Source of the DNA: Syntrophaceae bacterium | Lineage (GTDB): Bacteria > Desulfobacterota > Syntrophia > Syntrophales > UBA5619 | Length of the DNA: 12,427 nt | Direction: 5' to 3' | NCBI GenBank assembly: GCA_919902745.1 | Contig: CAKKRN010000118.1 | Location: 1-12,427 of the forward strand | Part shown: positions 1 to 7,462 of the stretch, piece after piece | Position numbering within the stretch: position 1 is the stretch's first letter | How the letters are laid out: every line of letters begins with the position of its first letter | Notes under the pieces: model-generated | What the model was told of the DNA's origin: nothing | Databases searched by the model: none | The model's input: the letters and a program-made list of their open reading frames with translations, nothing else | Position numbers and translations under genes: made by a program

Positions 1-2
1 CC

Positions 3-1076
3 CTCTACGGCAATCCGGACGTGCTCTTGCTCGACGAGCCGACGAACCACCTGGACCTCCGCTCCATCGCCTGGCTGGAGGATTTCCTCTGCCGGTTCCG
101 AAACACGGTCATCGTCGTCTCCCATGACCGCCACTTCCTGAACCAGGTCTGCACCCACATCGCGGATATCGATTTCGGCAAGATCCGGGTTTACGCGGGC
201 AACTACGACTTCTGGTACCAGGCGAGCCAGCTTATCCTGAAGCAGAAGCAAAACGAAAACCGCAAGGCCGCCGAAAAGGCGGACGACTTGAAGGCCTTCA
301 TCCAGCGGTTCAGCGCCAACGCCTCCAAGTCGAAGCAGGCCACGTCCCGGAAAAAGCTGCTGGAGAAGCTGACCATCTCGGATATGCCGGTTTCCTCGCG
401 GAAGTACCCGTTCATCCAGTTCAAACCCGAGCGACCCTGCGGGAACACCATCCTGGAGATCACGGGTCTTGGCAAGGAGATCCAAGGGGTATCCGTATTG
501 AACAACCTGAACCTCACCGTAAGGAAGGGGGACAAGATCGCCTTTATCGGCAGCGACGGCCTGGCCAAGACGACCCTCTTTCAGATCCTTGCCGGGGAGA
601 TGAAACCGGACAGCGGAAGTTTCCGCTGGGGGGCGACGATTACCCCCGCCTATTTCCCGAAGGAGAACAGCGCTTACTTCCGGGGCGACCTGAATCTGGT
701 CGACTGGCTCTGCCAGTTCCCCCCCTGCGACGGGGAGAGCTTCGCCAGGGGTTTCCTCGGGAGGATGCTCTTCTCGGGGGACGAGGCGCTGAAGAAGACC
801 AGTGTCCTCTCCGGGGGAGAGCAGGTCCGCTGCATGCTCTCCCGAATGATGCTCACCGGCGCCAACACCCTCATCCTGGACGAGCCGACGAACCACCTGG
901 ATCTTGAATCGCTCACCGCCCTGAACAACGGGCTCATCGCCTTTCCGGAGGTGCTGCTCTTGGCCTCCCGCGATCACGAGCTGGTATCCACCGTGGCGAA
1001 CCGAATCGTGGAGATCACCCCCGACGGGGTGATTGACCGCGTGATGGGGTTTGAAGAGTACCTGGAAGCCGGTTGA
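3..1076 (+). CDS. ABC-F family ATPase (YbiT/YkpA-like), 5' end cut off by window
   Basis: This is the C-terminal two thirds of a soluble duplicated-ATPase ABC-F protein; members bind the ribosome E site and act as translation factors or antibiotic-resistance proteins. The frame is open from base 3, so the gene starts outside the window; the GTG at 21 lies inside the first Walker B region and is not a real start. Visible in order: end of ATPase domain 1 (Walker B LLLDEPTNHLD, H-switch VSHDRHF), a lysine-rich charged linker at about 230-420, then ATPase domain 2 with P-loop (549-572), signature LSGGEQ (807-824) and Walker B LILDEPTNHLDLES (about 870-908). The C-terminal ANRIVEITPDGVIDRV pattern suits the YbiT/YkpA subgroup. 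Two residues are odd: the third P-loop glycine is Ala (codon 564-566, GSDGLAKT) and the H-loop His is Arg (969-971, SRDH). Both look like single-base changes, so domain 2 may be catalytically weak. Family assignment is firm; the cellular role is not known. Confidence 0.93.
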   Translation, partial: LYGNPDVLLLDEPTNHLDLRSIAWLEDFLCRFRNTVIVVSHDRHFLNQVCTHIADIDFGKIRVYAGNYDFWYQASQLILKQKQNENRKAAEKADDLKAFIQRFSANASKSKQATSRKKLLEKLTISDMPVSSRKYPFIQFKPERPCGNTILEITGLGKEIQGVSVLNNLNLTVRKGDKIAFIGSDGLAKTTLFQILAGEMKPDSGSFRWGATITPAYFPKENSAYFRGDLNLVDWLCQFPPCDGESFARGFLGRMLFSGDEALKKTSVLSGGEQVRCMLSRMMLTGANTLILDEPTNHLDLESLTALNNGLIAFPEVLLLASRDHELVSTVANRIVEITPDGVIDRVMGFEEYLEAG

Positions 1077-1086
1077 GCGGCGCGTC

Positions 1087-1098
1087 CGTTCCGGAACG
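1087..1098. repeat. 12-bp perfect palindrome after the ABC-F gene
   Basis: CGTTCCGGAACG is a perfect palindrome 11 bases after the ABC-F stop, followed by a T-rich stretch (1099-1118). The palindrome has no loop room for a good RNA hairpin, so it could be a protein-binding site or a poor terminator. No function is assigned. Confidence 0.3.
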
Positions 1099-1223
1099 AT
1101 TATTTCGCTTTCATTTTCCCGAACCGGATGATAGAAGCACCCGTTAGAAGCGGCGATACCGTCTCCCCCGGTGGAAAAAGGGCGGGGGGCGGGAAAGAAA
1201 AAAAGGAACGACTTAAAAAAGAT

Positions 1224-1883
1224 ATGCCTATACATATACCCATGCCCCAGTACAGCCCCCGTGAGGAACTGGCGAACAGCATCACCCACGGGGTCGGGAT
1301 CGTCCTCGCGATCGTGGCGCTCGCAATTCTGACCGCCTTTGCGACGCTGTTCGGAGACGCCTGGCACATCGTGGGCTGCAGCATCTTCGGGGCGACGCTG
1401 ATCATTCTCTACACGGCATCCACGCTCTACCACAGCATCCCGTTCCCAGGGGTAAAGTCGCTCCTTCGTGTCATCGACCATTCGGCGATCTTTCTCCTCA
1501 TCGCCGGGACCTATACCCCCTTCATGCTGGTGAATCTCCGCGGCCCCTGGGGCTGGTCCCTGTTCGGCGTCGTCTGGGGAATCGCACTGATCGGGGTCAT
1601 CTTCCAGGTCTCCCTGCTCCGCCGGTGGCCGATCGCCTCGGTCGGCCTCTACGTGGGAATGGGATTCCTGGTGGTCGTCGCCATCAAACCCCTGCTCGCC
1701 GCCATAACGCCTGCCGGCGTTTCCCTGCTGATCGCCGGGGGGCTCGCCTACATCCTGGGCCTCGCGTTCTACGGCTGGCGCCGGCTGCCGTACCACCATG
1801 CCGTGTGGCACCTCTTCGTTCTGGCCGGCAGCACCTTCCACTTTTTTGCGGTCCTTCTCTACGTCATCCCCGTGGCTGTTTAA
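1224..1883 (+). CDS. Hemolysin III / PAQR-family integral membrane protein
   Basis: A protein of 219 residues, the usual size of bacterial HlyIII/YqfA proteins, with about seven hydrophobic segments. Family hallmarks visible: an N-terminal REELANSITHGVG stretch, a YTASTLYHS segment, an IDHSAIFLLIAGTYTPF segment, and a C-terminal HAVWHLFVLAGSTFHFF segment. The conserved histidines in these stretches form the metal site of PAQR-type proteins. The name comes from a Bacillus cereus hemolysin; the physiological role in most bacteria (membrane homeostasis or hydrolase activity) is uncertain. I chose the ATG at 1224 because the family homology begins just after it; AGGAA lies about 15 bases upstream, which is rather far. 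An in-frame ATG at 1128 would add 32 low-complexity Gly/Lys residues that do not look like family sequence and has no ribosome binding site. An ATG at 1242 is also possible. Confidence 0.92.
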   Translation: MPIHIPMPQYSPREELANSITHGVGIVLAIVALAILTAFATLFGDAWHIVGCSIFGATLIILYTASTLYHSIPFPGVKSLLRVIDHSAIFLLIAGTYTPFMLVNLRGPWGWSLFGVVWGIALIGVIFQVSLLRRWPIASVGLYVGMGFLVVVAIKPLLAAITPAGVSLLIAGGLAYILGLAFYGWRRLPYHHAVWHLFVLAGSTFHFFAVLLYVIPVAV

Positions 1884-1896
1884 AATAGCACTGACA

Positions 1897-1902
1897 TATA
1901 AT
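1897..1902 (+). promoter_or_regulatory. Perfect TATAAT -10 box ahead of the EamA transporter gene
   Basis: TATAAT lies 14 bases after the hemolysin III stop and 62-77 bases before the transporter start. No convincing -35 hexamer is seen at 16-18 bp spacing (bases around 1873-1880 are GC-rich and poorly matched), so this would need an activator or be a chance match. Confidence 0.35.
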
Positions 1903-1978
1903 CCGGTTTTACGGGTGCAGTAAGCCGTACCTCAAATGGAAGCGATGAACGGGAATAGAAATCGTGGCCGGAATTAAA

Positions 1979-2809
1979 ATGACGCAAGCCGTTCTTCTGC
2001 TTTTGGCCGCGGCCGTGCTCTGGAGTCTGGCCGGAGTGCTCATCAAATGGGTCTCTCTGCCCGCGCTAACTGTGGCCGGGTTCCGGAGCGCCATAGCCCT
2101 GCCGGTCCTGCTCCTCTTTTTCGGCAGGCGGGCCGTCAATTTTTCGGCCACCCAACTGATCGGCGGGGTCTGTTATGCGGCCACGGTCACCCTTTTTGTC
2201 TCGGCCACCAAGCTCACCACCTCGGGCAACGCGATCCTGCTGCAATACACCGCGCCGCTCTACGTGGCGCTGCTTTCCGGGTGGCTGCTCCACGAAAGGA
2301 CAAGGTGGTTTGACTGGGCGGCCATAGCGGCCGTCCTGTGCGGCATGTCGCTGTTCTTTATCGACAGATTGAGCGCCGATGGACTGACGGGCAATATACT
2401 GGCGGTCCTCTCCGGGTTCGCCTTTGCTTCCCTCATCATCGCCATGCGCCGGCAGAAGGACGCATCACCGGCGGGTTCCGCCATCCTGGGCAATCTCTTG
2501 ACCGTCCTGATCTGCCTGCCCTGGATGGTCCAAACCCAGCCCGGCGGAGCGGACTGGATCGGCCTTGCGCTTCTCGGCGTGTTCCAACTCGGGCTCTCTT
2601 ACGCCTGCTATGTTGTGGCCATCAAGAATGTGACGGCGATGGAGGGCATTCTCATCCCCGTTCTTGAGCCCATCCTGAATCCCCTTTGGACGCTTCTGTT
2701 CATGGGGGAGCGGGTCGGCCCCTGGGCGCTATTGGGCGGGGTCGTGGTGATCCTCTCGATCATTTTCCGTGCCGTCATGGATTCCCGGAGGAGCGTCCCC
2801 ACGGTCTGA
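1979..2809 (+). CDS. EamA/DMT-superfamily transporter (10 TM)
   Basis: About 276 residues and strongly hydrophobic throughout, with two tandem halves as expected of the EamA (DUF6) drug/metabolite exporter family. The first half starts with LWSLAGVLIKWVSLPALTVA and includes the conserved TSGNAILLQYTAPLYVALLSGWLLHE segment. The second half ends with a segment containing MEGILIPVLEPILNPLWTLLFMGERVGPW. These two stretches are the family's repeated substrate-path motifs. It should sit in the inner membrane and export a small metabolite or amino acid; the substrate cannot be read from sequence. The ATG at 1979 has GGAA 5 bases upstream; an in-frame GTG at 1964 with GGGAA upstream would add five residues and is equally possible. 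The next gene (NRAMP) starts 56 bases after the stop in the same direction and may be co-transcribed. Confidence 0.9.
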   Translation: MTQAVLLLLAAAVLWSLAGVLIKWVSLPALTVAGFRSAIALPVLLLFFGRRAVNFSATQLIGGVCYAATVTLFVSATKLTTSGNAILLQYTAPLYVALLSGWLLHERTRWFDWAAIAAVLCGMSLFFIDRLSADGLTGNILAVLSGFAFASLIIAMRRQKDASPAGSAILGNLLTVLICLPWMVQTQPGGADWIGLALLGVFQLGLSYACYVVAIKNVTAMEGILIPVLEPILNPLWTLLFMGERVGPWALLGGVVVILSIIFRAVMDSRRSVPTV

Positions 2810-2865
2810 CGGGCGGGCCGGGCCGCTCAAATGGAGGGGGTGGCGTTCCTCCCAAGAGAAGATGC

Positions 2866-4128
2866 ATGCTGAAGAACATCCTCCGGACATTTTATAAAGA
2901 CGGCCACATGCGACCGCAGGTCTCCAGCTTCATGAAATATATGGGGCCGGGCCTGCTCGTGACCGTCGGCTTCATCGATCCCGGCAACTGGGCTGCCAAT
3001 GTGGCGGCCGGCTCCACGTACGGCTATGCTCTCCTTTGGATGGTGACCCTGGGCACGGCCATGCTCATCCTGCTGCAGCACAACGCCGCGCATCTGGGGA
3101 TCGTTACCGGGTATTGCATTTCCGAGGCGGCAACCCGGCATCTCAAACCGTGGGTATCCCGAACGGTTCTCTCTTCGGCCGTGCTGGCCGCCGCAGCCAC
3201 GGCGATGGCGGAGATTCTCGGGGCGGCCATCGCCCTTCAGATGCTTTTCCGCCTCCCCATCAAGATCGGCGCCCTCCTGACCCTTGTGGTTGTTTTCACG
3301 CTGATTTTAACCAATTCCTATTCCCGTCTGGAGAAATTCATCATCGGCTTTGTCTCGCTGATCGGTCTCGCGTTCATTTTCGAACTCGTCCTGGTGCAGA
3401 TTGCATGGCCAAGGGCGGCCGTCGGCTGGGTCATGCCGCGCATACCCCAGGGATCGATTCCGATCGTCATGAGCGTGCTCGGGGCCGTGGTCATGCCCCA
3501 CAACCTTTTTCTCCATTCGGAGATCATCCAGAGCAGGCAGTGGCATGTCGAGGCTGAGCCGGTCATCGCCCGCCTATTGAAGTATGAGTTTCTGGACACC
3601 CTCTTTTCGATGATCGTCGGCTGGGGGATCAACAGTGCGATGATTCTGGTCGCCGCCGCCGTTTTTTTCCATGCCGGCACGGTCGTCACCGATCTTGTCC
3701 AGGCGGAATCGCTGCTCCGGCCCCTTCTGGGGAATGCCGCCGCCACGGTTTTTGCCGTTGCGCTGCTGTTTGCCGGGGTCGCATCCAGCATCACCGCCGG
3801 CATGGCGGGGGGGAGCATCTTTGCGGGGATGTTCGGTGAACCTTACAACAGCGGGGATCGCCATACACGGCTTGGGATCGGCCTCACGCTGGTGATCGGC
3901 ACGGCGGCGATCTTCGCGGTAGACAATCCCTTCAACGGCCTGATTCTCTCCCAGATCCTGCTAAGCGTCCAGCTCCCCTGGACCATATTCCTGCAGATCC
4001 ATCTGACCTCGTCGAAGAAACTGATGGGGAAACACGCCAACGACCGGACGGGGCGCGTCATGCTCTGGGCCGTGGCCGCCGTCGTCGTGGCGTTGAACGG
4101 AATGCTGCTCTGGAGTTATTTGAAATGA
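2866..4128 (+). CDS. NRAMP-family divalent metal transporter (Mn2+/Fe2+)
   Basis: A 420-residue inner-membrane protein with about 11 hydrophobic segments, the normal length for bacterial NRAMP/MntH proteins. The two metal-site motifs are intact: DPGN in TM1 (residues 38-41) and the A-x-x-M-P-H motif in TM6 (Ala207, Met210-Pro211-His212). The Met is the soft ligand that favours Mn2+/Fe2+ over Mg2+ in this superfamily, so uptake of a transition metal driven by the proton gradient is the likely role. This is family knowledge applied to visible residues. The ATG at 2866 is chosen because the protein reads naturally from it, with a purine-rich AAGAGAAG just upstream. The open frame extends further 5' to 2686, but that part overlaps the transporter gene in another frame and does not look like real protein. 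No MntR or Fur box was recognised. Confidence 0.93.
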   Translation: MLKNILRTFYKDGHMRPQVSSFMKYMGPGLLVTVGFIDPGNWAANVAAGSTYGYALLWMVTLGTAMLILLQHNAAHLGIVTGYCISEAATRHLKPWVSRTVLSSAVLAAAATAMAEILGAAIALQMLFRLPIKIGALLTLVVVFTLILTNSYSRLEKFIIGFVSLIGLAFIFELVLVQIAWPRAAVGWVMPRIPQGSIPIVMSVLGAVVMPHNLFLHSEIIQSRQWHVEAEPVIARLLKYEFLDTLFSMIVGWGINSAMILVAAAVFFHAGTVVTDLVQAESLLRPLLGNAAATVFAVALLFAGVASSITAGMAGGSIFAGMFGEPYNSGDRHTRLGIGLTLVIGTAAIFAVDNPFNGLILSQILLSVQLPWTIFLQIHLTSSKKLMGKHANDRTGRVMLWAVAAVVVALNGMLLWSYLK

Positions 4129-4328
4129 TCTGTCCCGCAAATGAGCCGTCTGATGGTCAGCCTTGACGATTTCTCCGTATAAAGTTCCTCTGCTGCGTTT
4201 GGCCGCCGCACTTCATGTGCGTCACGGATTCGCTTTCCATGTCACCTCGCGCATGATTTTGTTTGAATCGAACTCTCCAGGCGCCTGACCCACATGGAGA
4301 AGGTGAACGTCAGGCAGTCAAAACCCTC
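4129..4328. other. Non-coding stretch downstream of the NRAMP gene
   Basis: No protein-like reading frame was found on either strand. A small inverted repeat is present (GCCTGAC 4283-4289 with GTCAGGC 4309-4315, 19-base loop); it lacks a T-tract and is a weak terminator candidate at best. Nothing else was recognised before the promoter at 4329. Confidence 0.5.
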
Positions 4329-4357
4329 TTGACACACAAGATCCTTCTTCATATACT
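4329..4357 (+). promoter_or_regulatory. Near-consensus sigma70 promoter
   Basis: TTGACA (4329-4334), a 17-base spacer and TATACT (4352-4357) match the sigma70 consensus at 11 of 12 positions with ideal spacing. Transcription would start at about 4364 and run through two gene remnants into the diguanylate cyclase gene at 4895. It is the best promoter match in the left part of the window; activity is inferred, not shown. Confidence 0.7.
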
Positions 4358-4392
4358 CTCACCGCGAAAAAGGAAGTTCTTATCAATGCTTC

Positions 4393-4554
4393 GGCGGCGT
4401 TCCCCACTGCATCTGTCTGGAGACGGCCCACCCGGCCAAATTCCCCGATGAGATCCGGGAACTCCTGGGGATCAATCCCGACCTCCCCCAAAGCATGAAG
4501 GATATCGATGAGCGATCGGGACACCCGGCGTTCCTCTCCGCCGGTTGCGGCTAA
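4393..4554 (+). pseudogene. thrC: C-terminal remnant of threonine synthase
   Basis: Reading the frame 4381, 4384 and so on gives a stretch with ICLETAHPAKFPDEIRELLGI (split as ICLETAHPAKF at about 4411-4443, then PDEIRELLGI), followed by NPDLPQSMKDIDER and a stop at 4552-4554. The AHPAKFP pattern near the C terminus is characteristic of bacterial threonine synthases (PLP enzymes making threonine from O-phosphohomoserine). Everything upstream, including the PLP lysine and the catalytic body of about 400 residues, is missing. The in-frame sequence back to a stop at 4330-4332 is not recognisable as the enzyme. This is therefore a dead scrap about 50 codons long, probably left by a deletion or recombination. 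The last dozen codons match the family poorly. Confidence 0.65.
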
Positions 4555-4642
4555 TTCAGGATCTATCTGAAAGGAAATCTGCAAGTTGCGGATTGAAGAC
4601 GCCGATGGCGACAGGGGGGTCGGCGGGAAAGAAGAGGGATTT

Positions 4643-4882
4643 ATGAAGCTTTTTTTTCGATATTTCATCTTCATCTCGAGTATCTTTCTTCTCACATCCT
4701 TCATGGTTGAAAGCTCCGCTTCCACCAGTTCTGAAAGGAAATTGATCATCACAGGTACGGGATCGAGCATCGGCACCATGCGACGGATGGCCGAGGGTTT
4801 TCAAAAGAAACACCCCAACGTCACTGTCAATGTACTCTCTGAAAGCGGCCATGTGCCTTTGCCGCGAATCACCGGAAAGTGA
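4643..4882 (+). pseudogene. Truncated PstS-like periplasmic substrate-binding protein
   Basis: A 79-residue frame with a good ribosome binding site (GAGGG, 6 bases before the ATG). It opens with a signal peptide (MKLFFRYF followed by a hydrophobic core and SSAS) and then reads like the start of a phosphate-type ABC binding protein: a beta strand, TGTGSSIGTMRRMAEGFQKKHP, then VTVNVLSES. Binding proteins of this class run 250-350 residues; here the frame stops after HVPLPRITGK, so more than two thirds are missing. The final residues do not follow the family pattern (usually a Gly/Ser-rich loop), suggesting a deletion junction at about 4845-4860. The stop lies 12 bases before the diguanylate cyclase start, so translation of this scrap could still couple to it. 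It could alternatively be a small secreted protein in use. Confidence 0.6.
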
Positions 4883-4894
4883 GGTGAAGCGCCT

Positions 4895-6880
4895 TTGGAT
4901 TCCCGGCCTCTGCAATCGAAAGCACCCGCCACAAGGATCATGAAGCTCCTGGGGGCTCTGGCGGCGTGCATTTTCGCCATTGCAATCCCTTCTTGGTACT
5001 ATATGCTTTCGGTATTCGAGATACGGGATTCTCTTGCGTTAGAAACCGCCTTTCTCGCAAAATCCGTCGAAAAAGTCATCCAGACCCGGCCGGATATGTG
5101 GGAGTTCGAAAGTGTGAGATTGCTGGAGATTGTCTCGCAACCCACGCACCATGGAAAACCGTGTGAAAGGATCATTCGCACTGCGGCGGGAACAGTGGTC
5201 GCGAAAACCGATATTGAAACGAGACGCCCGGTTGTCTCGACTTCGGTGGTTCTCTTTGACTCAGGACGACCTGTCGGTTCGATCGAAGCCAGACATTCCA
5301 TCCGCAAACCGGTCGTCTTTACGTTGCTTTTGGGGCTCCTCAGTTCGTTTCTCGGCGCCCTGATCTATTTCATCTTCCGCACCTATCCGATCAAAAAACC
5401 GGACAGCGCCTTGGCCGATCTGCAGCGGGCGGAGGGGGAGCAGCGCCTAAGCCGGGAGATCGCCGAGCGGCTATCCGAAGAGACGGCCGTCATCGCCGAT
5501 ATCGGGCGGCTGATCGGCTCCACGCTGGACATCGACGCGGTGTACGAGAGATTCGCCGCCGAGGCCCGAAAGCTGATCCCCTTTGACAGGCTTTCCATTA
5601 ACCTGTTCAATTTTCAAGAGAACACCGCCCGTAATGCCTATGTTTACGGAGAGGATGTCCCTGGGCGAAGACCGGGGGAATCTTACCCTCTGACGGGGAC
5701 GGTGAGTGAGGCGGTAATACGGGCGCGGACCGGCCTGATCATCCAGCTGGCGAGCCTTGAAGAGATGGCCCGCCTGTATCCCACCAGTATCGTCTCCACC
5801 TTTCAGGCGGGGCTACGCTCCATGATGAGCGTTCCACTGATCTACCGGGATACGGTGATCGGCGCCCTGCACTTCCTGTCGAAAATGCCAAATTCCTACC
5901 CCGAGCAGGATCTCCGGCTGGCGGAGAGGATCGGGGCGCAGATTGCCGGGGCGATCGCCAATGCGCAGCTCTTCGCCGAACTGAAGGATACGGGGAATTC
6001 ATTGCGGGAGAGCGAGGGGCGGTTCCGCGCCCTGGTCGAGCAGGCGGCGGTGGGAGTGGCCGAGATCGAAATGAGTACGGGCCGTTTCTTCACGGTGAAC
6101 CGTCGCCTTTGCGAAATGGTCGGCCGAACGGAGGAGGAGATGCTGGCCGCCACCTTCCAGGCGATCACGCATCTGGAGGATCTCCATCTGCATGAGGAAA
6201 AAACAGCGCTGCTGGCGGCCGGGAAGATCGGGCACTACAGCCTGGAGAAGCGCTACCTCCGGAAGGACGGGGAGAGCGTCTGGGTGAACATCACGGTATC
6301 GCCTCTCTGGAAGCCGGGGGAAAAACCCGGACGCAACATGATCGTGGTTGAGGACATCACCGAGCGCAAGCGGATGGAGGCGGAGATGCGGGAGATGTCC
6401 CTGCGGGACCTGCTCACAGAGCTGTACAACCGGCGCGGATTTATCACCCTTGCGGAGCAGCAGCTCAAGGCCGCAAGCAGAGCCCAAAGGCCGCTGCAGC
6501 TCACATTCATCGATTGCGATCGCCTGAAATGGATCAACGATACGCTGGGTCATAAAGAAGGGGACAAGGCCCTGATCGATACGACGCATATTCTCCGGCA
6601 GACGTTCCGGGAATCGGACATCATCGCCCGCTTGGGCGGCGATGAATTCGCCATCCTTTCCATAGATGCCGCGGATATGAATCATGAAGACTTTTCGCGG
6701 CGCCTTCAACAACACATCGATGCATATAATGCAAAAGAATTCCGACAGTACAAGCTCTCCCTGAGTTGGGGCACGGCCATCTACAACCCTGAATCCCCGA
6801 TCACTCTGGACCAACTGATATCGGCAGCCGACGAGTTGATGTACGCCCAGAAAAAAGCCAAATCAAACCGGTTGAATTGA
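4895..6880 (+). CDS. Membrane diguanylate cyclase, GAF-PAS-GGDEF
   Basis: A 661-residue enzyme predicted to make the second messenger c-di-GMP from two GTP. Layout: a TM helix at about residues 16-36, a periplasmic sensor stretch of about 100 residues of unrecognised type, a second TM helix at about 140-161, a coiled stretch, a GAF domain at about 200-360, a PAS domain at about 376-490 ending in VVEDITERKRMEAEM, and a GGDEF domain to the end. The catalytic GGDEF motif is intact (residues 581-585), and an RxxD inhibitory site (RESD, 572-575) stands the usual five residues upstream, implying product feedback. There is no EAL or HD-GYP domain. The start is a TTG with a strong GAGGTGA 8 bases upstream; an ATG at residue 16 (4940) with AAGG is the alternative and would begin right at the first TM helix. 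It lies downstream of the promoter at 4329 and 10 bases before the next gene. Confidence 0.93.
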   Translation: MDSRPLQSKAPATRIMKLLGALAACIFAIAIPSWYYMLSVFEIRDSLALETAFLAKSVEKVIQTRPDMWEFESVRLLEIVSQPTHHGKPCERIIRTAAGTVVAKTDIETRRPVVSTSVVLFDSGRPVGSIEARHSIRKPVVFTLLLGLLSSFLGALIYFIFRTYPIKKPDSALADLQRAEGEQRLSREIAERLSEETAVIADIGRLIGSTLDIDAVYERFAAEARKLIPFDRLSINLFNFQENTARNAYVYGEDVPGRRPGESYPLTGTVSEAVIRARTGLIIQLASLEEMARLYPTSIVSTFQAGLRSMMSVPLIYRDTVIGALHFLSKMPNSYPEQDLRLAERIGAQIAGAIANAQLFAELKDTGNSLRESEGRFRALVEQAAVGVAEIEMSTGRFFTVNRRLCEMVGRTEEEMLAATFQAITHLEDLHLHEEKTALLAAGKIGHYSLEKRYLRKDGESVWVNITVSPLWKPGEKPGRNMIVVEDITERKRMEAEMREMSLRDLLTELYNRRGFITLAEQQLKAASRAQRPLQLTFIDCDRLKWINDTLGHKEGDKALIDTTHILRQTFRESDIIARLGGDEFAILSIDAADMNHEDFSRRLQQHIDAYNAKEFRQYKLSLSWGTAIYNPESPITLDQLISAADELMYAQKKAKSNRLN

Positions 6881-6890
6881 GGAGTGCATC

Positions 6891-7286
6891 ATGACAGACG
6901 AGATCGATCTGAAGACACAGGAAACCGCGAAGAGGCTCTTCGGCGGCGGCGTCAAAATGGATCCCCCCTACCGGACATGGAAGGCGTTCGACCGGGATCT
7001 GGCCAACGATTTTTCCCGATTCATCACGGGAAATCTCTACTCCCGCACCGTCCTGACCCCCCAGGAGCGGCAGATGGTCGCCTGCGCGGTCCTCGCGGCA
7101 ACGCGCTCCGGTGACGAGCTGAAGCTTCACGTGAACGCAGCCCTCAACGTAGGGTGCGACCCAAAGAAGCTGACCGAGCTCTTCTTCCAGGTGGCGACCT
7201 ACGCCGGCATGCCCGCCGTCAACGAGGCATTGGCGGTCTATCGCGACGTTCTCACGGAACGGGGTGAATGGCCGATTCAAAAGTGA
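6891..7286 (+). CDS. Carboxymuconolactone decarboxylase (CMD/AhpD-like) family protein
   Basis: A 131-residue all-alpha protein of the CMD family. The core reads LTPQERQMVACAVLAATRSGDELKLHVNAALNVGCDPKKLTELFFQVATYAGMPAVNEAL, written here in pieces: LTPQERQMVACAVLA, then ELKLHVNAALNVG, then VATYAGMPAVNEAL. This is the PcaC-type pattern (helix with an E-x-x-x-H pair, then the YAG-P helix). The CxxC pair of AhpD peroxidase-type members is absent, so it resembles the PcaC branch rather than the redox branch. No pcaB/pcaD genes are nearby, so a protocatechuate role is not supported. The ATG has GAGGAG 6-7 bases upstream and starts 10 bases after the diguanylate cyclase stop, so the two are very likely one operon. 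Confidence 0.9.
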   Translation: MTDEIDLKTQETAKRLFGGGVKMDPPYRTWKAFDRDLANDFSRFITGNLYSRTVLTPQERQMVACAVLAATRSGDELKLHVNAALNVGCDPKKLTELFFQVATYAGMPAVNEALAVYRDVLTERGEWPIQK

Positions 7287-7329
7287 AGTTTTAGAAATTC
7301 TTCAGCCGGCATGGCGAAACCATTTTAAA

Positions 7330-7387
7330 AAGTCTTTGAAAGCCGGCAGATGGAATCCGCTTTTTCTGTATGAGCTTTTAAAGACTT
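7330..7387. repeat. 14-bp inverted repeat (30-base loop) at the edge of the low-GC region
   Basis: AAGTCTTTGAAAGC (7330-7343) pairs with GCTTTTAAAGACTT (7374-7387), 13 of 14 Watson-Crick plus one G-U. It lies between the CMD gene and the first gene of the less GC-rich block. It could be a terminator, although the A/T-rich arms lack a clean T-tract, or an end or remnant of a small mobile element. An imperfect direct repeat of AGCCGGCA occurs at 7304 and 7341. Confidence 0.45.
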
Positions 7388-7462
7388 GATATATGGAAAA
7401 GCACAGAAAATGTGGAGATATCTGGAAACTTTAGAATAACTTGCTAGCAACAGAGAGAGCTA

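Noticed and set aside
2686..2865. Upstream extension of the NRAMP frame
   Set aside because: Overlaps the end of the EamA transporter gene in another frame and reads as low-complexity Gly/Arg sequence; NRAMP homology begins after the ATG at 2866.
3036..3557. + strand 173-codon frame inside the NRAMP gene
   Set aside because: Gly/Arg/His-rich out-of-frame shadow without motifs.
4153..4180. TTGACG and TATAAA near 4153-4175 as a promoter
   Set aside because: The spacing between the hexamers is only about 9 bases, too short for sigma70.
4318..4779. Minus-strand 153-codon open frame
   Set aside because: It is the antisense of the threonine synthase and binding-protein scraps and has no family-like motifs.
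5999..6814. Minus-strand 271-codon open frame inside the cyclase gene
   Set aside because: Lies fully opposite the PAS-GGDEF coding sequence; Arg/Leu/Pro-rich shadow typical of GC-rich DNA.
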